A DNA stretch of 33,439 nucleotides, taken from contig JAMLIH010000033.1 in the NCBI GenBank assembly GCA_023954255.1, positions 1 through 33,439 on the forward strand, in the 5' to 3' direction. Position 1 is the stretch's first letter, and each line of letters opens with the position of its first letter. Shown piece after piece: positions 9,347 to 17,228 of the stretch. The notes below the pieces were generated by a model that ran no database searches, was not told the origin of the DNA, and worked only from the letters and a program-made list of their open reading frames with translations. A program made the position numbers and the translations under genes. Source of the stretch: Phyllobacteriaceae bacterium (GTDB taxonomy: Bacteria > Pseudomonadota > Alphaproteobacteria > Rhizobiales > Rhizobiaceae).

Positions 9347-10345
9347 GCCGTGACCTCCTCATGGCCCGGATGGTTCCGGGGAACGCCCTGGACCAGCGGA
9401 TAATTGCAGAGCGCAAAGCCAAGCTTGCCGCCCTGGCGCTTCGGCTCACTGTTGCATTTTTCAGTGGCAAAATCGCAGCGTGGCGCGAACAGGCAGCCGG
9501 GAGGCCGGTCATCCTGACCCGGCACGACGCCGGGGATGGAAGGCAGCCGGCCCCGCCTCAGCGCTCGTTCCGGCAAGGCAGACAACAGCGCTGCCGTATA
9601 GGGATGGTGCGGGTCGGAGAACAGGCCCCTGACCGGCTGTTCCTCGATCTTCTGGCCCGCATACTGGACCTGCACCCGTTCGGCGGTCTCGGCGACCACG
9701 CCCATGTCATGGGTGATCAGGATCAGCCCCATGCCCTTTTCGCGCTGCAGGGAGACCAGCAGGTCGAGAATCTGTGCCTGAATGGTGACGTCCAGCGCCG
9801 TGGTCGGCTCGTCGGCGATCAGCAGCTTGGGATTGCAGGACAGTGCCATGGCGATCATGACGCGCTGGCTCATGCCGCCCGAAAGCTGATGGGGAAATTG
9901 CGAAAGCCGGTCCTCGGGGGCAGGAATGCCGACCAGTTTCAGCAGTTCGATGGTACGTTGCCGCCGGGCGGTGCGGTCCATGCCCATATGCAGACGCAGC
10001 ATCTCTCCGATCTGGAAACCAACGGTAAAGCAGGGATTGAGGCTCGACATCGGTTCCTGGAAGATCATCGAGATGTCCTTGCCGATGATCCTTGCGGCGC
10101 TCGCGGGCAGTCAGGTCCAGCATGTCATGGCCGTCAAACTGCATGCGGTCGGCAGTTACCGTGGCCGTCCACGGCAGAAGTCCCATCAGCGCCAGCATGG
10201 AAACCGATTTGCCGGAACCCGACTCGCCGACGATCGACAGGATTTCGCCTTCATCGCAGGTGAGCGAAACGCCGTCGACGGCCTTGAACGGACCTGCGGA
10301 GGTCTTGAAGCTGACGGTAAGGTTTTCAATCTCAAGCAGTGCCAT
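9343..10345 (-). pseudogene. dppD: Dipeptide/oligopeptide ABC transporter ATPase DppD, split by a one-base frameshift
   Basis: First ATPase of the importer, read from ATG 10345. The frame opens normally ([15 protein letters not shown], Walker A GESGSGKS, ...DLTARERRK) and then changes to unrelated sequence until a stop at 9707. From about 10090 the correct continuation ([19 protein letters not shown], signature [15 protein letters not shown], Walker [13 protein letters not shown], and the Cys-rich tail GCLFAPRCDFATEKC) lies in the next frame and ends at 9343. Deleting one base of the CC at 10090-10091 would join the halves into a normal 333-residue protein. Both halves keep full family conservation, so the lesion is either very recent or a sequence error. 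If real, the first frame makes a 212-residue protein without Walker B. The stop overlaps dppF by ATGA. Confidence 0.85.
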
Positions 10346-10348
10346 GGC

Positions 10349-11266
10349 TCAACTCTGCTTCAGCTTGGGATCGAGGGCATCGCGCAGCCCGTCGCCCATC
10401 AGGTTGATGGCCAGCACGGTAGTCAGGATGGCGAGGCCCGGAAAGGTGACCACCCACCAGGCACGCAGGATAAATTCGCGCGCCTCCGCCAGCATGGTGC
10501 CCCATTCGGGCGTCGGCGGCTGGGCGCCCATGCCGAGAAAGCCGAGTGCTGCGGCGTCGAGAATGGCGGTCGAGAAGGACAGCGTTGCCTGAACAATCAG
10601 CGGCGCAAGGCAGTTCGGCAGGATGGTGATGAACATCAGCCGGGCAATGCCTGCGCCGGCCACCCGCGAGGAGATGACATATTCCCGCTCCCGTTCGCTC
10701 AGCACCGCAGCGCGCGTCAGCCGCACGAAATGGGGCTGCAGGATCAGTGCGATGGCAATCATGGCGTTTACCAGTCCGGGGCCCAGAATGGCTACCAGCA
10801 CGAGTGCCAGCAGCAGGGAGGGAAAGGCGAGAATGACATCCATCAACCGCATGATGACGGTGTCGATCCAGCCACGGAAGAAGCCTGAGATCAGGCCGAC
10901 AAGAACGCCAACCGACATGGACAGGGTTACGACCATCACACCGATGAAGAGCGAAAATCGAGCGCCATAGATCAGTCTCGACAGGATGTCGCGGCCGACC
11001 GGATCGGTGCCCAAGGGATAGGTGATCGAGCCGCCTTCCTGCCAGAAAGGAGGCAGCAGGAAGGCTCCACGATTCTGCAGGGTGGGGCTGTGCGGCGCAA
11101 TGAGGGGGGCTGCGAGTGCGATCAGCACAATCAGCATGAACACGGCAAGGCCGATGACGGCGCCCTTGTTCTGGGCAAAATAGAACCAGAACTCCCGGAG
11201 CATCGCCCGGCGCACGGAGCCGGTTCTGGAACCCGAAGCGGTGGTCGAGGTGTCGGCTGTTGTCAT
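10349..11266 (-). CDS. dppC: Dipeptide/oligopeptide ABC transporter permease DppC
   Basis: Inner-membrane permease of the importer, 305 residues, with a short cytoplasmic N-terminus (to about residue 33), a first membrane segment IGLAVFMLIVLIALAAPLIAP, a periplasmic loop containing the DppC-type PLGTDPVGRDILSRLIYGAR, and five further segments. The EAA-type loop that docks the ATPases is EYVISSRVAGAGIARLMFI. It starts nine bases after dppB, with AGGGGG in front of the ATG, and ends three bases before dppD. Confidence 0.94.
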   Translation of the reverse strand: MTTADTSTTASGSRTGSVRRAMLREFWFYFAQNKGAVIGLAVFMLIVLIALAAPLIAPHSPTLQNRGAFLLPPFWQEGGSITYPLGTDPVGRDILSRLIYGARFSLFIGVMVVTLSMSVGVLVGLISGFFRGWIDTVIMRLMDVILAFPSLLLALVLVAILGPGLVNAMIAIALILQPHFVRLTRAAVLSEREREYVISSRVAGAGIARLMFITILPNCLAPLIVQATLSFSTAILDAAALGFLGMGAQPPTPEWGTMLAEAREFILRAWWVVTFPGLAILTTVLAINLMGDGLRDALDPKLKQS

Positions 11267-11275
11267 TATTGCCCC

Positions 11276-12280
11276 CTATCGCCTTATCCGCGGGTTGATC
11301 AGCCCGTACATAACGTCGACCAGCAGGTTGACGATCATGACGATGCCGGCGATCAGCAGCAAACCGCCTTGGACGACGGAGTAGTCACGCTTGGAGACGG
11401 AATCGAGCATCCACTTGCCGATGCCGGGCCAGGAGAAAATCGTTTCGGTCAGGATGGCGCCCGCCAGCAGCACACCGACCTGGAGGCCGATGGTGGTAAC
11501 GACCGGGATCAGCGCATTCCGGAGTGCGTGCAGGCCGATGACCCGGTAAGGCGAAAGCCCCTTTGAGCGGGCAGTCCTGACATAATCCTCGCCCAGCACT
11601 TCCAGCATGGCAGAGCGGGTCTGTCGCGCGATGACGGCCAGTGGAATGGTTGCCAATACGATGGTGGGCAATATCAGGTGGCTTGCGGCAGACGCAAAGG
11701 CACCCTTCTGCCCCGACAGCAGGCTGTCGATCAGCATCAGTCCGGTGACCGGCTCGAAGAAATAGATCAGCGAGATCCGCCCTGAAACCGGCGTAAGCTG
11801 CATGATGCCGGAGAAGAAGATGATGAGCAGCAGACCCCACCAGAAGATCGGCATGGAATAGCCGACAAGTGCTGCCCCCATGATGGACTGGTCGAGCCAG
11901 GAACCGCGCTTTACCGCGGCAATGATGCCTGCGGGAATGCCGATTGCGGTGGCGACGATGATGGCGCAGAGCGACAGTTCGATGGTCGCGGGCAATCGCG
12001 TCAGGAATTCCTCGAGAACAGGCCGCTTGGTGACGGTTGAGGTGCCGAAGTCGCCCGAGAGTATGTCGGTGAGATAATTGAAATACTGAACGATCATCGG
12101 CTTGTTGAAGCCGTAAAGAGCCTGAAGCTCGGCGTATCGTTCCTCGGACATCCCGCGTTCTCCTGCAAGCAGCAGGATCGGATCACCGGGGATCAGGCGA
12201 ATGAATGCGAATGCCACCAGCGACACCCCGATGAAAGTGGGGATCAATACCGCCAGCCGGTAGAGCAGAAAACGAAACAT
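11276..12280 (-). CDS. dppB: Dipeptide/oligopeptide ABC transporter permease DppB
   Basis: Partner permease of DppC, 334 residues. It starts with the typical MFRFLLYRLAVLIPTFIGVS membrane segment and FIRLIPGDP, then LYGFNKPMIVQYFNYL, and has the ATPase-docking loop EDYVRTARSKGLSPYRVIGLHALRNALIP near residue 235. It ends with INPRIRR, which is usual. I set the start at ATG 12280; a 20-residue extension to 12340 would cover the hairpin that follows dppA and lacks homology. The ribosome binding site in front is weak, consistent with lower expression than dppA. Confidence 0.93.
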   Translation of the reverse strand: MFRFLLYRLAVLIPTFIGVSLVAFAFIRLIPGDPILLLAGERGMSEERYAELQALYGFNKPMIVQYFNYLTDILSGDFGTSTVTKRPVLEEFLTRLPATIELSLCAIIVATAIGIPAGIIAAVKRGSWLDQSIMGAALVGYSMPIFWWGLLLIIFFSGIMQLTPVSGRISLIYFFEPVTGLMLIDSLLSGQKGAFASAASHLILPTIVLATIPLAVIARQTRSAMLEVLGEDYVRTARSKGLSPYRVIGLHALRNALIPVVTTIGLQVGVLLAGAILTETIFSWPGIGKWMLDSVSKRDYSVVQGGLLLIAGIVMIVNLLVDVMYGLINPRIRR

Positions 12281-12343
12281 GAGGTAATTCCGCCCCCATT
12301 CCCGGCGTAACCCAAATCGGGAGACATGCCGGGATTGCAAACC

Positions 12344-12365
12344 GGGGCGGAATTGCTTCCGCCCC
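12344..12365 (-). terminator. Hairpin between dppA and dppB (attenuator or message-stabilising)
   Basis: A perfect nine-base-pair stem (GGGGCGGAA at 12344-12352 with TTCCGCCCC at 12357-12365) with a four-base loop lies 26 bases after the dppA stop in the 110-base gap before dppB. It has no long U run on the minus strand (it is followed by GGTTTGC), so partial termination or protection of the dppA message from 3' decay is more likely than full termination. Confidence 0.65.
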
Positions 12366-12390
12366 GATCAAAGGGTTTCAGGAGCGCCGG

Positions 12391-13983
12391 TTATTCGGCG
12401 AGGTCAACGCCGTCGAACCAGTGGCCGCCGAGCGGGTCCATCACATAACCGGAGACTTTCTTGCTCATCGGCATGAAGACGACCGAGTGGGCGATGGTGG
12501 CCCATGGTGCCTCGCGCTTGAAGACGACCTGAGCCTCTTCATAGAGCTTGGTGCGCTCTTCCTGGGAGCCGGACTTGGCTTTCTGGACCAGGCCGTCGAA
12601 CTCCTCGTTGCACCACTGGGCGCGGTTCGAGCCGCCAACGGCGTCACAGCCGAGCAGAACGGCAAGGAAGTTGTCCGGGTCGCCGTTGTCGCCGGTCCAG
12701 CCGAGCAGGACTGCACCGTCGCGGTCTTCGGCTTTCGAGCGCTGCAGATACTCGCCCCATTCATAGGAGACGATTTCCACGGTCACGCCGATCTTGGCGA
12801 AGTCTTCCTGGATCAGTTCGGCCATGCGGCGGGCATTCGGGTTGTAGGGACGCTGCACCGGCATTGCCCATACTTTCATGGAAAGACCGCTGACGCCTGC
12901 TTCCTCGAGCATCGCCTTGGCGCCATCGGGATCATACGGATCGTCCTCGACGGCGTTGTTGTACGACCACATGGTTGGCGGGATCGGGTTCTTGGCTGCC
13001 TGGCCGGCACCCTGGAACACGGCGTCGAGGATCGCCTGCTTGTTGATCGCCATGTTGAGCGCCTTGCGCACCTTGGCGTTGTCGAACGGTGCAACCTTGG
13101 TGTTGTAGGCGAGGTAGCCGACGTTGAGGCCCTGCTGCTCCATCATCTGCAGGTCGCCATTGGCTTTCAGCCCTTCGATGTCGGCCGGGTTCGGATAGGG
13201 CATGACATGGCATTCGCCGCCGGTCAGCTTCTGCTGGCGTACCGAGGCGTCCGTCGTGATGGCGAATACCAGATCGTCGATCGGCTGCTTGCCGCCCCAA
13301 TAGTCGGCATGGGCCTTGTAGCGGATCACCGCGTCAGGCTGATAGTCGACGAACTGGAACGGGCCGGTGCCGACCGGCTTCTGGTTGAGGTCGGAAGTTG
13401 CGCCGGAGGCTGCCAGGCTATCTGCATATTCCTTCGACACGATGGAAGCGAAGTCCATGGCCAGGTTGGCAACGAACGGAGCTTCCGGACGGTTGAGCAC
13501 GAACTTCACCGTCATGTCATCGACCTTTTCGATCGACTTGATGAGGTCCGGCATGGACATGCCGTTGAAGTATTCCCAGCTTGCACCGTCGACATAGGCG
13601 TTGAACGGGTTTTCGGCGTTCATCTGGCGTTCGAACGAGAAGATCACGTCATCGGCGTTGGCATCGCGCGAAGGCGTGAAGAAGTCCGTCGTGTGGAATT
13701 TCGCGCCGGCACGGATCTTGAAGGTGTATTCCATGCCGTCGTCGGAAACCGACCAGCTTTCAGCGAGACCGGGTATGACTTCGGTGGTGCCACGCTTGAA
13801 TTCGACGAGACGGTTGTAGACCGTCTTGGAAGAGGCGTCGAAGGTGGTGCCGGCGGTATAGAGCGCCGGGTCGAAGCCTTCCGGCGAACCTTCCGAGCAA
13901 TAGACGAGCGTTTTCGCGCTTGCTCCCGTGGCCAGTCCCGCAGCGAGAATGGTCGTGGCAAGCAATGTCTTGATCTTGGTCAT
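12391..13983 (-). CDS. dppA: Peptide-type ABC transporter periplasmic binding protein DppA
   Basis: Periplasmic receptor of the importer. The 530-residue product has a Sec signal (MTKIKTLLATTILAAGLATGASA, cleavage after ASA) and the DppA opening KTLVYCSEGSPEGFDPALY. The family 5 signature region is VYNRLVEFKRGTTEVIPGLAESW, followed by PVGTGPFQFVDYQPD and NNAVEDDPYDPDGAKAML. The resemblance is to DppA and not to the nickel-binding NikA; the real ligand (dipeptide, haem, or another small compound) cannot be read by eye. ATG 13983 has GGGAGAACC upstream; an upstream in-frame start at 14109 would add residues with no signal-peptide character. It is the first gene of the operon. Confidence 0.94.
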   Translation of the reverse strand: MTKIKTLLATTILAAGLATGASAKTLVYCSEGSPEGFDPALYTAGTTFDASSKTVYNRLVEFKRGTTEVIPGLAESWSVSDDGMEYTFKIRAGAKFHTTDFFTPSRDANADDVIFSFERQMNAENPFNAYVDGASWEYFNGMSMPDLIKSIEKVDDMTVKFVLNRPEAPFVANLAMDFASIVSKEYADSLAASGATSDLNQKPVGTGPFQFVDYQPDAVIRYKAHADYWGGKQPIDDLVFAITTDASVRQQKLTGGECHVMPYPNPADIEGLKANGDLQMMEQQGLNVGYLAYNTKVAPFDNAKVRKALNMAINKQAILDAVFQGAGQAAKNPIPPTMWSYNNAVEDDPYDPDGAKAMLEEAGVSGLSMKVWAMPVQRPYNPNARRMAELIQEDFAKIGVTVEIVSYEWGEYLQRSKAEDRDGAVLLGWTGDNGDPDNFLAVLLGCDAVGGSNRAQWCNEEFDGLVQKAKSGSQEERTKLYEEAQVVFKREAPWATIAHSVVFMPMSKKVSGYVMDPLGGHWFDGVDLAE

Positions 13984-14253
13984 GTTGATTGGTTCTCCCA
14001 GTGAGAATTTCTTTTTTTGATAGTTACACACCGCCCGGGAAGGCGGCGGGTTGCGACGGTTGTCGTGCAACATTGCGAAAAGAAAAGCCCATTCCACGGA
14101 CAAAAGCAACAGGCTTTGCAGATTCGCAAAACCCGGCCAGCGGCTAGGTTAAAGGCTCTCGAAAGCCGGTTGTTTGAACAGGGAAAGCATATCCTCGGCG
14201 CCGTGCGCCGTGGGCCGGCCTTTCAGTTTTGCAGGAAGTAAAAATCAATTTTA
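13984..14253 (-). other. Gap upstream of dppA; probable promoter region
   Basis: This 270-base stretch separates the multicopper oxidase stop from dppA and must hold the promoter for the peptide operon if the upstream genes are not read through. I see no convincing -35/-10 pair. There is a small dyad TTTGC-N6-GCAAA at 14115-14130, a possible operator, and a six-base-pair hairpin CGGCGC/GCGCCG at 14196-14210 with no U run. An AT-rich stretch at 14239-14253 directly follows the oxidase stop. No small gene with a ribosome binding site is evident. Confidence 0.4.
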
Positions 14254-15660
14254 TCAGCCAGATATGTCAATCCAGCTCATCATGCCGGCAGCCTGATGGG
14301 AGAGCATGTGGCAGTGGAACATCCACTTTCCGGGATTGTCGGCAACGAAGGCGATTTCGCGCTCTTCCTGCGGCATCATCAAAATCGTGTCGCGCAGCGG
14401 GCCAAGGGTCTCGCCTGTCACTTCCTGAAAGTGATGGCCGTGCAGATGCATGGCATGGGGCCATGCGGTCTGGTTGACGAGGCGGATGCGAACGTCTTCT
14501 CCCCGCGCCAGTCTGGCCAGTGGCTGATCCGTCATTCCGGCGGTTCCGTTCAAAGCCCAGGCCATGCCGTGGCCGATCAGTTCGCGCATGGAACGGGTCT
14601 CGCCGTCCGCCATGCGGGCGGTTGCCATACGGCCCATCGCACCCCCCTCCATGACAAGATCGAGCTTGCGGGCATCATCAAGCCGGGGTGCTGCAACGGG
14701 ATTGGACGGCAAAGCTTTCGGTGCCGGCCGGACTGTGCTTGAGGCAGCGCTCTCGACGGGAAATGCGGCAAGCGAAAAGGTTCCGTCACGCTCGATGGAT
14801 GTCAGATGCGCGGTTTCTCCCGCACCTGCCGTGACATCGGCAAAAATGTCTGCGCGCTGGGCCGGTGCCAGCATGATGTCGCCGAAAGGCTCCGGCTGGC
14901 CAAGCGGCATGCCGTCGAGTGCCATGACATGACCGGCAAGGCCCTGCGCTCCAAGTCGCAATATGCGATCGGAGGCGGTGTTGATGATGCGCAGCCGCAG
15001 GCGTTGTCCGGTTTTTGCCGGCCTGGCATATGCCTGTTCGCCATTGACCGTGAGGTGGTTGCCGATGCGCCCGGCATGGGCCATGTCGTGCATGTTGGCA
15101 AAATCGGACACGATCTGCGCATCGGAGTCGAGCCGCCAGTCCTGTATCAGCAGGATGAGATCATCATCGACATCAGGGGTTTCGGCCTCTTCCACGATGA
15201 GAGCGCCGGAGAGGCCGCGGGAGACCTGCTCCAGCGAATTGCGGTGAGGGTGATACCAGTAGGTGCCTGCATCCTTTGCTGTGAAGTCGTAGATGAAGCG
15301 CCCGCCCGGAGCCACGGCCTCCTGGGTCAGACCGGCTGCACCATCCATGGCGTTTTCAAGCCGGATGCCGTGCCAGTGAATGGTCGTCGGCTGGTCAAGG
15401 CGGTTGACGAGAACGCGGCGCAGCCTCTCGCCCTGGCGCAACCGCAGAAGCGTGCCCGGAACCGCTCCGTCATAGGCCCAGACATCGGTCCTGCCATATT
15501 CGGACGGCACAAGCTGCGCCGAAGCCGGCTTTGCCTCTATGGCAACATCGTTTGCCTGTGCGCCGGCCATTCTGGGCAGGGCAGGCAACAGGAGACCCGC
15601 TGCAGCGCCGGCAACGAACCCGCGGCGGTTAAAGCGCGGCAAGTCTGGCTTTGCGCTCAT
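14254..15660 (-). CDS. Tat-exported multicopper oxidase
   Basis: Periplasmic blue copper oxidase, which takes four single electrons from a substrate at the type 1 copper and reduces O2 to water. The 468-residue product has the twin-arginine signal FNRRGFVAGAAAGLLLPALP (Arg12-Arg13). All four copper motifs are present: HWHG at 95-98, HPH at 137-139, HAMHLHG at 402-408, and HCHMLSHQAAGM at 449-460 with an axial Met. It resembles the CueO/CumA group, but I see no Met-rich insert like that of CueO. It begins 10 bases after the stop of a 42-residue peptide and is the last gene of the formate dehydrogenase operon. That position suggests that its electron donor could be the cytochrome encoded just upstream, not only a metal ion or phenol. 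ATG 15660 was chosen because the Tat signal begins there. Confidence 0.93.
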   Translation of the reverse strand: MSAKPDLPRFNRRGFVAGAAAGLLLPALPRMAGAQANDVAIEAKPASAQLVPSEYGRTDVWAYDGAVPGTLLRLRQGERLRRVLVNRLDQPTTIHWHGIRLENAMDGAAGLTQEAVAPGGRFIYDFTAKDAGTYWYHPHRNSLEQVSRGLSGALIVEEAETPDVDDDLILLIQDWRLDSDAQIVSDFANMHDMAHAGRIGNHLTVNGEQAYARPAKTGQRLRLRIINTASDRILRLGAQGLAGHVMALDGMPLGQPEPFGDIMLAPAQRADIFADVTAGAGETAHLTSIERDGTFSLAAFPVESAASSTVRPAPKALPSNPVAAPRLDDARKLDLVMEGGAMGRMATARMADGETRSMRELIGHGMAWALNGTAGMTDQPLARLARGEDVRIRLVNQTAWPHAMHLHGHHFQEVTGETLGPLRDTILMMPQEEREIAFVADNPGKWMFHCHMLSHQAAGMMSWIDISG

Positions 15661-15670
15661 CGAATGCCGG

Positions 15671-15799
15671 TCAGTTGTCCAGACGCACGGCAGCGCTGGT
15701 GTTGTTTTCGGCGCTTGAGAAGCCCATGCCGTCGAGGACGAGGTTTGCACCTACGGAGATGACGACAATGGCAACAAAGGCAAACAGCATGGCTTTCAT
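15671..15799 (-). CDS. Small membrane peptide of 42 residues, unknown function
   Basis: A short gene sits exactly between the WD40-cytochrome gene and the multicopper oxidase. It starts at ATG 15799 behind a good ribosome binding site (GGGAGGG, seven bases upstream) and ends with TGA at 15671-15673. The product opens with MKAMLFAFVAIVVISVGANL, a single membrane segment or uncleaved signal anchor at about residues 3-22, followed by a polar tail with SSAENNTSAAVRLDN. The 16-base and 10-base spacing to its neighbours and the conserved-looking design argue for a real gene. No cysteine or histidine is present, so it is not itself a redox carrier; a subunit or assembly role is a guess. Confidence 0.75.
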   Translation of the reverse strand: MKAMLFAFVAIVVISVGANLVLDGMGFSSAENNTSAAVRLDN

Positions 15800-15815
15800 G
15801 ACAAGCCCTCCCGGC

Positions 15816-17162
15816 TCATTTGGTTGCTTCCTTCAGAAATTCGACAAGATCCTGGCGATCTTGTGGTCCCGTAATGCGCTGCATGGGCATCTTGCTGCCC
15901 GGAATGTATTCGTCCGGCCCTTCCGCAAACAGCAGGTCGACGGTTGTTTCGTTCCATACCACTTTCGAGTTCACAAGGGTATCGGAGTAATTGTAGCCCG
16001 ACAGCGTGCCGGCCTTCCGGCCGAAGAGCCGGTGCAGGCTGGGGCCCGCCTTTCGCGCACTGCCGCCGGTCAGGGAATGGCAGATGGAGCATTTGCGGGC
16101 GAACTGGCGTTCGCCATTGCTCATTTCCTCCGGCGCCCGCAGGAAGCTCGGCGTGCTGGCTGCCATCGGCTCGTATTCCGCAAGGTTTTCGATGGGCCAG
16201 GCATAAACGATGTTCTCGATGCCGCCGGCCAGGATGCTGCTGCCGTCGGCGGAAAAGGCGAGCGCCCAGATAGGACCCTTCAGTGCGGCGCGGAAATCCC
16301 GCTCGATACGCCAGTCCCGTGTGTTGAAAACGGTGATGTAGCCGTGGCCATCGCCGGTTGCCAGCCGCCCGCCTGACGGATCGAAGGCCATGGACAGGAT
16401 CGGCCTGCGGTCGAAGGTAAAATCATGCAGCACGTGGCCGGACTCGATATCGACGATGCGGGTGATGCCGTCGACGGTGCCGTAGGCAAGCCATTGCGTC
16501 TTTGCCTGTTCGTCCTGCCGGCCGAGAGAGATCACGTTGATACCGAACCCGTTCTGGACGAGGATCCGTTCCTCGCTTTGCTCTGTCAGGTTCCACAGGC
16601 GGATGGTGCCATCGACGGAGGCCGAATAGAGTTTCCCGCCGTCTGCGGTAAAGGCGAGCGCGTTGACGCCGGCAGTGTGTCCGTTGAGGAAGACGGCTGC
16701 GCCGTCAGTGCTCCGTCCAGCGTCGTCGAGTGGCCAGAGGCCGATGGTACCGTCCCAGCTTGCTGAGGCCAGCAGGCGTTTGTCCGGGGAGATGGCAAGC
16801 TCCATGACCTTGCCCTTGTGGCCGGCCAGGCGTTGGTGATTGCCGTTGGCAAGATCCCACAGGATGACGGAGAAATCGTCACCGGCGGAGGCGATCCGCC
16901 CGGGGGCGATGAATTCCACCACATTGACGGCTGCCTTATGGGCTTCCAGCCATTTCGGCGTGCTGTTGTTCCAGACGCCGACGGAGTTGTCGAAACTGGC
17001 TGAACCGATTTCGCCGGTTTCGGGGGAAACGGCGATGTCCATTACCGGGCCGCCATGCCCCTTCAGTGTATAGAAGTCGGCCGCCTGCGCCATGTTGCAG
17101 CCAAGTAGCAGGGAGAGGACGGCGGCGATGGCGGGAAACGCGCCGTGTGAAGGCATTGCCAT
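15816..17162 (-). CDS. WD40 beta-propeller fused to a C-terminal cytochrome c domain
   Basis: The product of about 448 residues has a signal peptide (to about residue 28, ending NMAQAA). It is followed by a series of about seven WD40-like blades, with recurring phrases such as GHGGPVMDIAVSPETG, ASASWDGTIGLWPLD and YSASVDGTIRLWNL. The C-terminus is a class I cytochrome c with haem motif CSICH near residues 358-362 and a likely axial Met in PGSKMPM near 425. It should be a periplasmic electron carrier or scaffold. It lies 66 bases after fdoI in the same direction and directly before the small peptide and oxidase, so it is the natural link between formate dehydrogenase and the oxidase. The start is uncertain: ATG 17162, GTG 17168 (closer to the GGAG site) or ATG 17156 are all possible. 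Confidence 0.9.
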   Translation of the reverse strand: MAMPSHGAFPAIAAVLSLLLGCNMAQAADFYTLKGHGGPVMDIAVSPETGEIGSASFDNSVGVWNNSTPKWLEAHKAAVNVVEFIAPGRIASAGDDFSVILWDLANGNHQRLAGHKGKVMELAISPDKRLLASASWDGTIGLWPLDDAGRSTDGAAVFLNGHTAGVNALAFTADGGKLYSASVDGTIRLWNLTEQSEERILVQNGFGINVISLGRQDEQAKTQWLAYGTVDGITRIVDIESGHVLHDFTFDRRPILSMAFDPSGGRLATGDGHGYITVFNTRDWRIERDFRAALKGPIWALAFSADGSSILAGGIENIVYAWPIENLAEYEPMAASTPSFLRAPEEMSNGERQFARKCSICHSLTGGSARKAGPSLHRLFGRKAGTLSGYNYSDTLVNSKVVWNETTVDLLFAEGPDEYIPGSKMPMQRITGPQDRQDLVEFLKEATK

Positions 17163-17228
17163 GTCCACGAAAACTCCGCTTGGCTTCCTTCCCGGGCTTG
17201 CCGTTACACCGCGGCGGCGGGCTGCCTG

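Noticed and set aside
10080-10100. Programmed ribosomal frameshifting in dppD
   Set aside because: No slippery heptamer, stop codon or stimulatory hairpin is present at the site, and DppD-type ATPases are not known to use it.
14196-14210. CGGCGC/GCGCCG hairpin as terminator of the oxidase operon
   Set aside because: Only six base pairs, no U run on either strand, and 44 bases past the stop. The real end of this operon is not visible.
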